From Balanoglossus misakiensis (taxonomy: Eukaryota; Hemichordata): a stretch of DNA of 64,000 bases. Position 1 is the first letter of the stretch, and each line of letters opens with the position of its first letter. Under the pieces are notes generated by a model. That model was not told where the DNA came from. It worked only from the letters and a program-made list of their open reading frames with translations, and searched no databases. The stretch is from contig CM082598.2 of the NCBI GenBank assembly GCA_040954595.2, forward strand, positions 1,736,001-1,800,000. Direction: 5' to 3'. A program made the position numbers and the translations under genes. Positions 1 through 12,547 of this stretch are shown here, in pieces.

Positions 1-2790
1 GTTTGGACTAGTGCTTCATTTATGCTCATTTAACTGAAAATTCGCATGATTTTTGTTCTCGCATAGCGTGCAAGTGCCGCGAGAAAGAGCGAGAGTACAA
101 TAGAGCAGTTTCTCTAGTGAAGCAAAGTGTTCAGAAAACAGTGATTTTTATCACTGTTATATTTGTATCCCATTGCGATAAATTACTGATAAACGCAAGT
201 CAGTCATGTAATTTTATTGTGGACTGCCACACGAATGCTTCTTTTATTGGACTAGTTATAGCCTCATACAGCTAAAGTCCATATGGCAACGACTCGACAA
301 TTAAAACAAGTTTCCCAGAAGTTCCATTGCCAGCAAGCGTGTGATTTTCAATGGTTTATTTTTGCTTGGCAGGACAGAAAATGCTCTCTATTTTCGCTGA
401 GAAAACAAGCTTTCCTCCCAGCGCCTCGTAAAGCGCACTGGGATTATTTTGAAAATGAAATGCCTGACCCACATCTGGTGTGTGGGGTCTGCTCTATAAC
501 CTTGAGACTATCTCCACGCTTGAAGAATCATCTCTGCTTGCGTTCATTCAGGTTGTTATTTTGGTATCGTTTACGACTACGAGAAAGCTTTTTACATTGT
601 TAAACCTCAGTTTTTATTGCCAGAGATCTGGAACTGCATTGAATGTGGACAAATATGGACAAATTCCAGGGCACAAAGTGGGTATTCGAACGGTAAAATC
701 AACGAAGGCAATATAATTCTCTCATGCAAGACACAGGCAGACTTGTCTGATTCGGGTTTAGTAGTCAAATTATCAGTATTGAATAACACCAGTATCAGTA
801 CCCGACTATGAAATCCTCTTAAGTGCCAATTAAGTTGGCTAACCACTATCTGTAAAACTTTATGTGGGTCAAATCGACTGATTCCGAGCCTTTACCAAGA
901 GAAGTGTTTGAATGGAAAACTGTCACCAAAAATCTGAGAACAGTTTTCAATCTTGAGACAATCGCTTGACGTTATACCAAATATGACCAGAAATTTCTGG
1001 TGGTGGAATCCCGCCCAAACTATCACACATGCAGGTGTCGTCAACGATTGCTACCTGACGGGGCCCTCTGCAAAAAAATTCCTGGTTTGATACCATGCGA
1101 GCAAGACAGATGGACGACACTGTGCAGAGTGCAACGATGTTGAATTAGTTTGCCACGCTTCAAGTTCGCAGTTAATTTGTGTGCGTCGAATAATTGATTT
1201 CTCGGCCACCCTGTAACTATTTGTCTTCTTCAAGTGTCCCTGAAAGTGCAACGATCCCTTTGGTACCTCCATCAAAGTCTGCAAAATGCGTTAATTGAAA
1301 GTGCGACTCATTTGTGAGGAAGACAGAATCAGGCCATGGTGTACTGTCAGGCTATAGTTGCCGGGACCAAATGTTCAAGCAAGGCAAACAAGTTCGAAGG
1401 CAAATTCATCGGATCAACAACACCACAAAACTCACTTCAAAACAGCTACAAGTATATCCTCAGAGTGTATACACTTAGCTCTAAATCCGATTGAGATTCC
1501 AAGTGTCTCCGTTCAATTGAGTCGAGTGTACACTAATACTTGTAGTTATTTCTGTAGTACTTGTACAACTTAACGTATCACGCACATCCGTTCTTAGAAT
1601 GGAGACGATGAGGTGGTCATTGTGTTGACTGACAGGTGCGTAGAAGGGGATTGATGAAATGACATTCTCACCATTGTAATACTGTGTTAGCAGCAAACAT
1701 GACAAGTTTCTACAAATACGAGTTCGTGTTCAGGTCGAAACGGTTAGCAAACACAGTGAAAACGTTTGTGTCGCACCGTGCATTGGGCGGTCATTTTTGT
1801 TCGCAATACAATGGATTAGCTTCAAATACATAGACACACCTGATGTGTCAATAAGACACAGATGCCCAAAGGAATATAATAAGAAGCAGCGTCCCTTGCA
1901 TTTCAACAACATTTTTATTACTTTTACGTCGTTAAAGGGCTGGTATGGGCAGGGCAGAAAAAGGCAAAATTCATCGATGGTTGCCAGCACAACAAACCCA
2001 AAATTTACCAGTTTCAAAAACAGACGAGCACATCTGTGCCCCATCACCCAGACTGATTCCTATGAACAACTTTCCTTAAGGTCAAGGAATACATTCCTGG
2101 ATAAACGCATTCCATGTGCTTTTGCTATTTTTATATAGTCCAATATAGTTGCTGAGCTCACAGGTTCGAAATAGCAGGAGACACTTCAGATCAGCCGTGG
2201 GCGACTGGTCAGTAAATCACCCAAGTAAATGCTCCATGAGAGATGGTGAAAACAAGCTTATAAGGGTTCACTGGTTTTGCGAATAACTGAACGCAGCATG
2301 TGCAGGCCTCCATCTCCACTTGAGTTTCAGGTTTTCTGCAGTGACCATGAGTTGACCCCGATGAGTTCACGGTGTTTCTAGAAGTCTGGAGTGAATGCTG
2401 AACAATTAATTACAATCGGGGTGTTTTCATGAGCTGAGGGAGCATTTACCTTCCGTAAAATAAACACTCAGTATTTGTTTGTTTGGTCAGGGCTTTTTTG
2501 GAGTAGGTTTAGCTTTAAGTGAAAAGAAAAGGAGACGAAAATACTTAAAGGAATTAATGGAGTGCAAGATAGACTGTTGGACTCTTCTTAAGTTCCAGTG
2601 TTTACGCTGTCATCCTACTTCATGGAAATGACTGCGTGCAAAGTTGACGCAGTTGGTCATAAAAATGGAACATTTTATGTATGAATATATACATGGACTG
2701 ATGTTCGCACTGTACTAAAACGTCCTGCAAGTAAAAGACACATTTCACTTGCAGAAATATGCCCTTGTGTATTTGCATGACTTATGTGAA

Positions 2791-2805
2791 CCCCCCCCCC
2801 CCCCC
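2791..2805. repeat. Poly-C homopolymer (15 C)
   Basis: An uninterrupted run of 15 C. Its length is prone to sequencing and assembly error. Confidence 0.95.
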
Positions 2806-3589
2806 AGCGTGTGGGGTCAAGTTGGTCCTGGCTGCTTGCTTGGGCGCGAAGAGTTGACTCATGAAAACTTCATGTAGCAGACTCTAATCTCTACCACACG
2901 ACGGGCATATTCAGAAACCCGCCTTCTGTTGATGAAGTCTGAAGTAGCGAGATGACAAAAAGCACGAACTGTTCTGGAGGGCCACTCTGGCAGTAATGGG
3001 CACATGGGCGGGAGACCATTAAAAATCGGTGTGTGCAAGAGATGTTGAGCTGCCGTCCGCTTTAATTGGAAACAGACAGCGAGATTGCCGAGAAATAAAT
3101 AACCCTGTAATTGGAAATTCTGAACATGATTGCAGACAGGCAATCAAACCGTACACCGCAGAGATCAATTGATTTCAACTGAAACAAAGTGAAATCCCTG
3201 GCGACGTCTAAGTTCCCAGTTTCAGGTTTTCAACCATTGAAAACCTAGGATTAACGAGCCAACATGTCGACCAGACACAAACACAGATCTCGTGCTGAAA
3301 ATTGCTTTCCATTTAAGTAACACAGCGTTTATTTTAATCGAATATAAACTCGTCGTTTCAAGGCTGTTAGTAAATGTGTCACAAAAGTCGTCGAGTTTAG
3401 ATTTCAGTTAGCGTGAAACTAAACAAATCTTCTAATAGCCATCATCATGAAACAGTATATGTATATACCTTGGAGGTGTAATTTAGGAGGACAAGGTCGT
3501 ATCTGTAGTGAACAATTACCCGTAAATGCTTAGCTCTCATTAAAAACGTTTTTCGAGAAGGGGTGCTTGACAAGTCGTAAAGAGCGTAG

Positions 3590-3720
3590 ATAGGGAAAGG
3601 GGTAGAGAGGGAAAGAGAGAAGGGAGAGTCAGGGAGAGAAGGTTAGAAAGAGAGAGAGTCGAGAGAGAAATATAGAGAGTGGGAGAGAGTCTCATAAAGA
3701 AAGAAAGAGAGAGAGACACA
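3590..3720. repeat. GA-rich purine tract
   Basis: About 130 bases almost purely of GA, GGGA and GAAA units on the + strand. The complementary strand gives a spurious Ser/Leu-rich frame that should not be read as a gene. Confidence 0.85.
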
Positions 3721-6700
3721 CAGTGGTATGTGTGTTCACGTACTAGAGAAGGGGACTTGAAAATCCGTTGAGACCGTTTAGCTTGAGGAAAAGATACTTT
3801 TAATAACAAGCAGTATAGTCTATCAGAAAGCGAACGTGCAGGCATGTAAAGACATGTACTAGTACGTGTGGAAAATCAAAAGCGGGAATGATTCGAAGAA
3901 AATGCACAATTTGAAGCCCCAGCGTAAACACAATGAGTTGACCAAGTCAAACCGGTTCTCGATAAGGGTACAATGACCCATGCAGTGTAGCCCTCGAAAT
4001 CATGAGCTTGCTTGAACTATTACTCCACCAAAGATTCACGGACACTTTGCTCGCAATAGCAATAAATGGCCAATATTCCCACCAACATATGGACTTTCCT
4101 ACAACCCTGTTCCCTATAAGTGTTCAATTCTTCATCCCAAGTTTTGGTTTTGTGTATGTGATAGTACATTGACATCAAACTCGCATTGTTTCGACGCAAC
4201 ACGATAAGCATGGATGAGCAATGATGAACGATGCCGTGACCTCTCGGTCTGCTTGTCTTGTCACCATTTATCTCTCCTCTCAAGAACCAACCTAGCTATG
4301 CCGAGTTTAATGTCAATATCTATTCGAGCAGAGTCACGATAGAACACTTCTGTGCTCGGCGATATTTCACTTATCGCCCAGCAACGGCTCGATGACACGC
4401 AAACAGAGAAAAACACAAATAAACTTATGATCCAGCGAAAAACTTGGAGTATTTGAGAGCTGTCTGTTAGATAGATCCCTCCAATAATAATGTTATTGTG
4501 TTGAAGTGACACACTTTATCTCACAGTATGGGTCAGTCAAGTCCATGTGTCTTAAATTAGTCCCACTTTACAATCAAAACATTGACTGCCGTTATCGTTG
4601 ACCTAAAACATTGACCGTGACCTTTGCTGCCATATTTCATTCAATACAGATGATGACTTGGTGTGACATATTTGATAAACTTGATTGTGGAAAGATATGG
4701 CTAAGTTGCCCAAGCATCAACATGACCCCCTTCATATTAAACTGTCTATGTCTTCGCCTCTTCGTAACATGCCAATAAAATATTCATGCTAGTTAGCACG
4801 TGGTTAATTCATTGCCACTCTTCGTCGTCTGCTCAATGTTCTAGCCCGACCCTTTTTCCCATATATATTATACAGTGAGCGGCCAATACAGAAAGAACAG
4901 TCACCATGCGAATTTTGGTGCATTCAGTCTGTGTGCCTTTAGTGTCCAATCTTAAGGTTTGACCGCCACATTCTTATCAGCAAGCAAATCAACATGGATG
5001 ATTATTTCTTGCCTCAGGGGGATGCTTTCGAGCAGACAACACTCCAGGGGTAACACCGGAAACTACACCTACTAGAGCATGGAACAGGCTTGTTACGATA
5101 TATTATTCCAATCTAACACACAAATCTTCAAACCTGATTTATTTATGTGCGTATATACTCCACGTCGAAAATTTACACACTTGTTTTGACAAAGTGGCAA
5201 GCTTGACTAAGTCTCAAGAAGTGGTCGTACTCCGTGTAGGTCGCCATTTTGGACAAAAAATAAATGAGTTCCTTCACATGAAGGATGTGGACTACATGTG
5301 TGTAAAATGTAGAGTAACTAAGATATCTTGTAGATGACTGTCATTATTTGCTTTTGATAGTGGAACAGAGCTCTTATGAACGCGTCAACATAGGTCAGCC
5401 AGAATGTCTAATAGTTGAAATAAATCAGGCCGTAAAACACGAATTACAGGTGTATTTGAAGATTTACTTGGCGGAACGAATTCATGCATTTTCATTATTA
5501 ATGCTTTTTAAATAGCGTCACAAATCATACTTGTTCAGAAGTTGGAAGGCGTCTGACAGTTACACATTTCGTACCTTTTTCCGTCATCTATCTTTAAAGA
5601 GTAGTTGATGAATTACAGGATTTTTGTCTTTAAAGAGACAGATTTATTTCTTGCCATTATTTTGTGCATTGTTATTTCATCTGAGGAGCTATTTTTAGAG
5701 TGTCTTTACTGAAAAATGCTAAATCATCGGTTATTGGGGCTCTATTTTATATTTTGACGACATATTTCAGTACATATCAGAAATTAGGATATCAAAGTAC
5801 GAGCATGATATACATCAGATCTCAGGTGCTTCACAGAAAGCAGAGCAGACGACAGCAAATTAACAAAAGCAATATGTGCATACTACGTCACCCATTTTCG
5901 GGCTTGGTATGGTTTCTCCAGATGAACTTCACGATTATGTAAAAGTTCATGAAGTACCCCCGTGTCTGTTTTGAGGATTAACCCTTCTGGCCGACACACA
6001 TGCGCGAAAGCGATAAAACTCAGAAAGAAGACAGGAATGTGGGCTTCTGTTATGTATTGAAATCATGACATCTGATAAGTGCCCGATCGTTACCGACAGT
6101 TCATAGGGCAGAGTGAATAAGCTAAAGGCATGGTATCGATTTGCCATGAGGGTACAAACTGTGGAAGGCTTACACCTACAAGATCGCGAGGACAATTCTG
6201 CCCAGAAGCATTAGTCGAGCTAAGAAAAAACGGGCAAACTTTAACGAGCTTCATCGCCACATCCTCCAATTTCAACGCCACTGTTATTAAAAATTGCAGA
6301 CGATTTATTTCAAATCGTGACAGATATATTACATCTATGATATCTCACGAAATATTAACGGAGATAAAAATATGCCAGTTTCCACTGTTTCTGTTTGCGT
6401 AAGCAAGTTCTTTATGGTGGAGATGATCCATCTGCAAGGTCACGCGAAGGCTGAGTCTCGTATTATTGGCATACTGGGTGTAACAATCACATGACATCGC
6501 TCGCGCTTGAGAGATATAAACCCACATGTATATTGAGCAAGGGTCAGAGCGGTGACGTCTTTAGTTTCAACACGACAACTTCTGCGAAAGCAGAGAAAGA
6601 AAGCGTCCCCCGTAGTCTATTCCATTCACGCCTGACTGGAAACTGGAGAGCACGGCGGTCGCTAATCTAATTCGACAAAAATTTGGCACCGCGTATTTGT

Positions 6701-6918
6701 GAATATTGATCAGAACTCTTGAAATGACGCGCTGCGAGAATAAGAATTAGGTTTGACTCTACTTATGTTCACCTCCGAACGGATATCGCCCGCTCTGTCT
6801 ACACAAAACAGCCGGGCGAACACTTTCAAGATGAAAATAAAAAAATATCTTGGACGTTGTTTTCCTTTTTCAATTTTAAATTGAGTGCAAGACCTCAATT
6901 TTCCGTCGTGTTCTGAAG

Positions 6919-6932
6919 GTTGCTATGGCAAC
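6919..6932. promoter_or_regulatory. RFX-type X-box motif
   Basis: The 14 bases GTTGCTATGGCAAC form an inverted pair of half-sites (GTTGCC and RGCAAC with an AT spacer when read on the minus strand), the consensus bound by RFX transcription factors that drive ciliary genes. No gene start is recognised within 2 kb, so its target is unknown. Confidence 0.5.
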
Positions 6933-7931
6933 CATGGAGAAATCCCACTGTTCAATTGTGCAGACATTTTTTTCTCATTGTCAACACCATCTTTTCCTAT
7001 TGCATTGACAAGATAATTTTTAAAACATGTTTGAATCATTTTTTTCTGAATTATACAAAAAATTTATGACTGTAGAAGACAGTTTTGAGTGATTTGGTGT
7101 ATTTTAATTCGTAGTATACCGGTAAGAAATGGAGATGTGATTAAAATTATGAAATCTTGATAAACATCAAATGCCGCAAGGGTTGCCGTCGGTCCAAAGG
7201 AAAAAAAATGCCAACATTTGTAAAGATACCCCAGACTATGTGTTCGTGTCATGCACATAATAAACTATTCAGTTCCCACAAAGACGATGCGCTACATTTC
7301 ATTAAGATAGCGATGCTTATCCATAGTGGCATTATAAATGATGAAAGCATCGGCTCTTTCCGTACGTTGTCTGATAAGCCGATCTCGAAGGTCATGCTGC
7401 CGATGGTTCGGTTTCCCTGCAGAGACAGAACTGACGCAACAAAATTTGCCGTCGCACGTTTCTGGTCGCATGCACACACCACCTTCACGGCATCGTTGCC
7501 ATGGTATTATTATTATGAAGATGTGTCTATATATACAAGGAGGTGTTGCACGTGTGGAAGTCAGTGGTGGGGGTGATGCGGCGCTGAAATCATCAACCAA
7601 GCTTTAATTGCATCCCCAAAGAATGCCATGTGTCCAGTTTCATCCTGTTGTTATGGTGAAACTCTTAACAACGGGAACAACAAGATCGCAGTTGTCACAA
7701 ACTCATCTGTGGATACTAAGGTCACGCGATAAATCCTAGCCCCATCCCTCGAATACTGAGATTTGGCTTTTGTACTGAACGAAGTACTGTAGTCACTTAG
7801 TAATTTTTTTGTATCTTCTGCTTGACTGAATACGGGAGATTTGTTTCTCATTGAAAACTGCACATGCGCAGTCCAAACTTCTAAAGGTGGAGGCCACGAA
7901 AACTATACGATAAGTAAGTCGTCGTGAAATA

Positions 7932-7951
7932 GTATAATAATAATAATAACT
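7932..7951. repeat. ATA trinucleotide tract
   Basis: A short (ATA)n microsatellite in noncoding sequence. Confidence 0.7.
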
Positions 7952-8298
7952 GTATCTGGTCTCATATTGTCAATTGGTGTATTTTTTGTCAATTGGTAAT
8001 CTGACTATCGATCCTGCTTCAAAAAGACCTCTGTATGCTCAGTCTGCTCCAATCGGCTTCAGTCGCCTTGTTCAGTTTCGTGGGTGATATTCATTAAAGG
8101 CCGATCCATCTTCGCACAAATCCACGGGTCATCAGGCGCCCACTGAACGTGTTCAACCGGCCATCAAGTTAATATATTAGTGTTTGAACCCCTCGCGCCA
8201 ATCGCCATACCCTGTTCATCTGCCCATCACCCGATCGCTCAACCATCCATGCCATGTCCACCCAGGTGTCTAACAGTTGATCGCTAGTTAATAATACG

Positions 8299-8393
8299 AT
8301 CAATCAATCAATCAACCACCCACACACCCACCCATCCATCGAACAGCCAACCAAGCAACCGACCAACCAACCGATCGATTAAGCAATCAAGTA
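8299..8393. repeat. Degenerate CAAT/CCAAC/CCAT minisatellite
   Basis: A run of four- and five-base units (CAAT, CCAC, CCAT, CCAAC, CAAG) with drifted sequence. It resembles the complement of the GGAT/GGTT-type tracts at 13345-13435 and 16990-17105, so this genome seems prone to this class of repeat. Confidence 0.75.
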
Positions 8394-9261
8394 ATCACTT
8401 ATTTGTCCAAACACTTGGATAATCAGTCGATAAACGATTCTGGTCAGTTAATGAAATCTAAAACAAGCAAGCACACCTGTACGTTGTCAACCAATCGTAA
8501 CATCAATATCAGAATCCATTACATCACACCATAATAAAACATTGTCAATTTACAACATTAAGCCAACGAGTGTGAGAAAATTCAAGCTGTTTTATGGAAG
8601 TTTGTAGGCATAGCTGAAAATTTTGATTTTAGTCTGCCCTTTCGAGTGACGTAATGATGATGCGGGTGGTTTCATTCAGCGAGTTGGTCAACATGCATGC
8701 ATGTCTTGTCGTCACTAGCAAACAAGCGGGGGATGGAAATGACAGAATTATTCATAACCACTCGAAAATGTGTCCTGTGTGATCGCTCGCCTTGAGTCAA
8801 TAATGATACAATGCTGAGGATACGAGACCGTGCCTTCGCATGTATGGACGTCATGCTCATAGTGTACAGTACTGTTGAACTTAGCTTGACCGTGACGGAT
8901 GTAAGGCCATAGACGTTGAAATGAAACCAACTCATCCTACACCAGCTTCACGAAGCAACCAAAGAGAGTATGCTGTAAAATATTCTTACTGTTTGTCAAG
9001 TCGTATTATGTCACCGATTCGTGATCAAACAGCAGCGATGATATAATATGGCGAATATTCCCAGGCTTTTGTTTGAGTCTGTCGACTAAATAACGTGTCC
9101 TACTTTAACGAGTATTTGCGTAAGAAAACTGTCCTGTTATTAAAGTAAAGTGTTCGGATTGTAGGCTGCTTTAGAAATTTGCACAGAAATTGTCCCTGTC
9201 GCTGCATTTTCAGTGATATATATTTTTTTATTGAGCTCAGTAATAGAACATAGGCACTTAC

Positions 9262-9433
9262 CGCTCTTTCCAACCCCAAGGCTGCCAACCAGGGCAATCC
9301 GAAGGTCTTGGTGACCGCTGGATTTTTTCCGTCGCCGGGCAAAGGGACTCGAAGCGCTATGCTTCCGCTGTGGGATCTCCAGTCGCTTGGGATCGGGCGC
9401 CGCGCTGACACTTTTCGACCTCCGTCGCTCCAT
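9262..9433 (-). CDS. First coding exon of a second Ras-like (RERG/RASL-type) small GTPase, partial
   Basis: This exon encodes a basic, Ser-rich leader of about 45 residues (with RRRSK and ARRRKK clusters) and then beta-1 and the P-loop, RIALVGSLGVGKS. It ends at a donor (AGCG|GTAAGT) in phase 1, one base into the codon after GKS. The neighbouring RERG-like gene at 12548-14015 has its first intron in exactly the same place and phase, which supports a real exon of the same GTPase family. I chose the ATG at 9433; the frame is open upstream to a TAG but has no earlier ATG. The position equivalent to Ras Gly12 is Leu. Later exons should lie at lower coordinates on the minus strand and were not found, so orthology within the family is open. 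Confidence 0.72.
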
Positions 9434-12308
9434 CAGTATAGTTCGTCCACTGCTGTGAAGTTTTTGAGACTCCACTAGAAGACTTGCGCAAGTAGTATAC
9501 GCTGAGTGCTAAGGTCAAATGTCAAAACGTACATCGGACCTGGAGCTGCTGTGAGTCGAGGTGCGGCTTGGAAACAAAACCGCCGTTGAAATCAAAATCA
9601 CAAATTTCACTTCACACTTCCGGAGTATTTAGCACGTAGTGTTTTTTTCCGCTGGCTTGGTATCCGTGGCGATGCTCTTGTCGCGTGCGTGACGATCTAC
9701 AATAGTTCCTGCTCTACATCCGGGCAACACTGTCAGAAGAAAGCAAAATCATCGACATCCGTTGATGTGAGCTTGGAGCCTTACTAACTGATCCACGGAG
9801 TATGTTGCCAATTTTAGATGTTTAAATTGGCACTGGTATGTGAATACAATGACGGCAAGCACGTATTATGCAGATCTGATGCGAGTTATAGTCTTTCACA
9901 AAACACCATTCCTGTACTGTGTACACGTTTTGCTTTTTATTTGAACAAAAAATGACAAATCGGATTTGAGAGATAAACTCACTGCATGACTGATATTTTG
10001 GCATAATTTGTCAGTTGAAGATTATAAAATAATAGTTTTTGAAAAGGTTGATATTTTATTAAATAATGGGTAGAGTTTTTTACGAGAAGATTGGCACTGC
10101 TGTAAACAATAGAGATCCAATGATGTGCCGATATACCGGTACACGTCAGTTTATAGTTTTTAATTGCTTACCGTCGACCGCCACACTGCATCACTCGTAA
10201 CGCAAGCATTCCAAGATAAAACTGTCAAATGCAACCTTGTCAAGGGAGCGCCCTCAACCGTTTTACATGTTAGGCGTTAAGGACAGACGAAGATTTTTGG
10301 CACTGTTCCATTCTCGATACCTCACCGTAGGCTTATATCACTCTTGTTGCCACGATACTGAGATCTCGCCATTTTATTTCAGTCGTGTGCTAAAGCAAAC
10401 GAAAATCACCATGCTGTATATTCACATTAAACCCAGGTTAACCTTTTACCCTTTCCACGGTAGATTCTGTCGTGACTTATCGGTACATGCCCTAAATTGT
10501 TGCCATCAGTACAATCCTGATAAACATCAGACAGTACGGTGACATCAAACAATTGCAACTGATAAAATGTCGACTAAGTAGAGTACAATTTCCCCTGAAT
10601 GCCCTTTCACTTTTACTTCGGCAAAAGCTTCGTGTCGTAGGTTTCTAGTTGACACGAGACGATAACGAGCTGGAGACAAGACTCAACTACATCTCTCCAA
10701 AGTCAGACTGTTCTGTGGAATCGATAACAGCGTGTGAGAAAACTTTCGCCTGATAATTGCATAGCTCTAGCCTTCACACAGAAAGAGAGGAAAGCGAGAA
10801 AAAAACAAGTCTGAGATCAACTCTCTTTTATTATCTTCCTCAGATATTCTTTGAAACGTGCAAATCTTATTGTAATGCCCAGTTTTAAAATCGACGATAT
10901 ACTTACCTTTAACCCAACACAGAATTGGTAAGTCGCTATCAAAAAGTGTGCCTTTAGCGTCTCGTATTCTGTATCATACCAAAATTACCTTGATTAAAGA
11001 TTTGCACAGATCCAACCAAATGTACAGCCAGGCCCGCGATATGCCGTTTTCTTGAATTCAAAGAAATTTACAGTGACTAGAGCAGCAAACAGCAAGGCCA
11101 ACCTTGCATGTCAAGATTATTACAGAATCAGTCTTTCCTGAATGGTGAAATAGTCCCCAGGGGAAATAAAACTAAGCCCTTTTCATTATCACGTTGATCT
11201 TCAGTGTCATCTGAGTTGCTTTCTGATGATTCAAATTTACACGTTTCCTTGGGGATAAAATCTTTAATTAAGGTCAAGCTAACAGCGAGTGGGACGATGA
11301 TGACACCAGCAGCAAATCGTTCAATTAACTGCACTTTCCACAAATTGTGACACTTATCGAACTTAACAACCCGGATATTGGCTTTAACTCATTTCCGATG
11401 AATCCCAACCCTCGTTTTTCTCACCACCCAATGATTACTGTGCCTATTGTGGTCAAATGATCCCTAACAGGCGAGCACTAAAGAGTTTATTGATCCCAGC
11501 ATCATTATGCATGTTGTATATATTCAGTGCACAGTAATGATGTCCAAACAGTTGTTAACTGAATTGACCCCTGATAACAGTATCGAATATAAGGGATACA
11601 ACAAGCTAGGGTGTCTCAAACAACAGATTAAGAGAAAACAAACAAACGTGAGACAAAACTAAACAGAATATTATAATGCACAAATATAATTACAATGAAC
11701 GTCAGGCTTCATGTATTGTTTAAGTCTGAATTTATTTCCTTTAGTGCTGAATCAAAAGTGTACATAAGCTCATTCCACGAGGCAGTCATCTTTACAAAAT
11801 TGTAGAAAATGTAGCAAAGCTCTCCTGACAATAAATTTGTCGATAGCGTTCCTGGCAAAGAGGAAAACAGTCCAGCAAGGGGATTAAGTAGACAGCCTTG
11901 GTTGTCATTGTCGTAATGACAGGCCTCTTCACGGCAACTTCCGGTCACAAGGCCAAAGATAAATGGAGCCCTCTAGAGGCAAAAGCTTCTCTTGCGAGGA
12001 CAGGCCATCTTGACAGCAAGCTAGTGCCAGGAAACATGTACACAAATTCAATTTTCAAATCTCTGTTATTAAATGTAAAATAGTCGTTTATCTTATTGCT
12101 TTTTCTTCTTTTCTCTGAACCTCCAAAATTCAACTCAAAACAGCATCTCATATATACGTATGTGGGAGAAAAGGGATAACGAATAATTATAACCAAATCA
12201 TCTCAAATTTTTCTCACCCATTTTTCCAATTTGGCAAATATTATACAATATTAAATTTGCAGAATTTTGAATTTTTTGGTTAAATTGGCTTACAACTGTG
12301 TTCCTTAC
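9434..12308. other. Intergenic stretch between the two GTPase loci
   Basis: The first few hundred bases above the 9433 start are relatively CpG-rich and may hold that gene's promoter. The rest is AT-rich. A minus-strand open frame at 11128-11343 has an acidic Ser/Asp/Glu segment but no domain or clear splice partner, so I do not call it. Confidence 0.5.
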
Positions 12309-12314
12309 TTTATT
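12309..12314 (-). other. Polyadenylation signal AATAAA for the RERG-like gene
   Basis: AATAAA read on the minus strand, about 230 bases past the stop codon of the GTPase at 12548. This is a plausible 3' end for its transcript. Confidence 0.5.
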
Positions 12315-12547
12315 TAAATAATATCAAGCAAGTTTCAGTAAATTATCGTCTGGTTTCCAAGTTCCTCGACTCTCTGAAATTTCAACTGAATATGGAGTTC
12401 ATCCAGTTTTCCAGCTTTCAGTCAGGAATGTGTTGGTGGCCAGAACAGAAAATGTGATGTAATTAAAACGCGTTAGCTCATTGGCTGTGCGTTCAGGCAC
12501 GATCATTAAGGTTGACAGAGTCTTGCCACATGGTGGCGCTGCACCCC

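Larger units (their letters stand above)
1..9261. other. Gene-poor region with no convincing exon
   Basis: I read this stretch in both strands and found no run that looks like a known protein or carries paired splice signals with a domain match. Open frames here are short and lack family motifs. The interval holds simple-sequence tracts (a 15-base C run, a GA-rich tract, an ATA tract, a CAAT/CCAAC minisatellite) and a perfect RFX-type X-box, listed separately. It should contain an intron and perhaps the downstream exons of the GTPase whose first exon lies at 9262-9433 on the minus strand. I looked for the expected short exon after the P-loop and for the NKxD exon and could not identify either. 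Confidence 0.6.

Noticed and set aside
2859-3143. 94-codon minus-strand frame with some protein-like composition
   Set aside because: I see no known motif, signal peptide or splice partner. A decayed repeat or chance frame is as likely.
3540-3845. Ser/Leu-rich minus-strand frame
   Set aside because: It is the complement of the GA-rich tract, with no domain or splice context.
7157-7607. Several overlapping frames on both strands, up to 139 codons
   Set aside because: Frames overlap in conflicting directions and none has a family motif, which is typical of chance frames in a GC-richer patch.
11128-11343. Minus-strand frame with an acidic Ser/Asp/Glu segment
   Set aside because: It is short, has no recognisable domain and no clear splice sites tie it to a gene.
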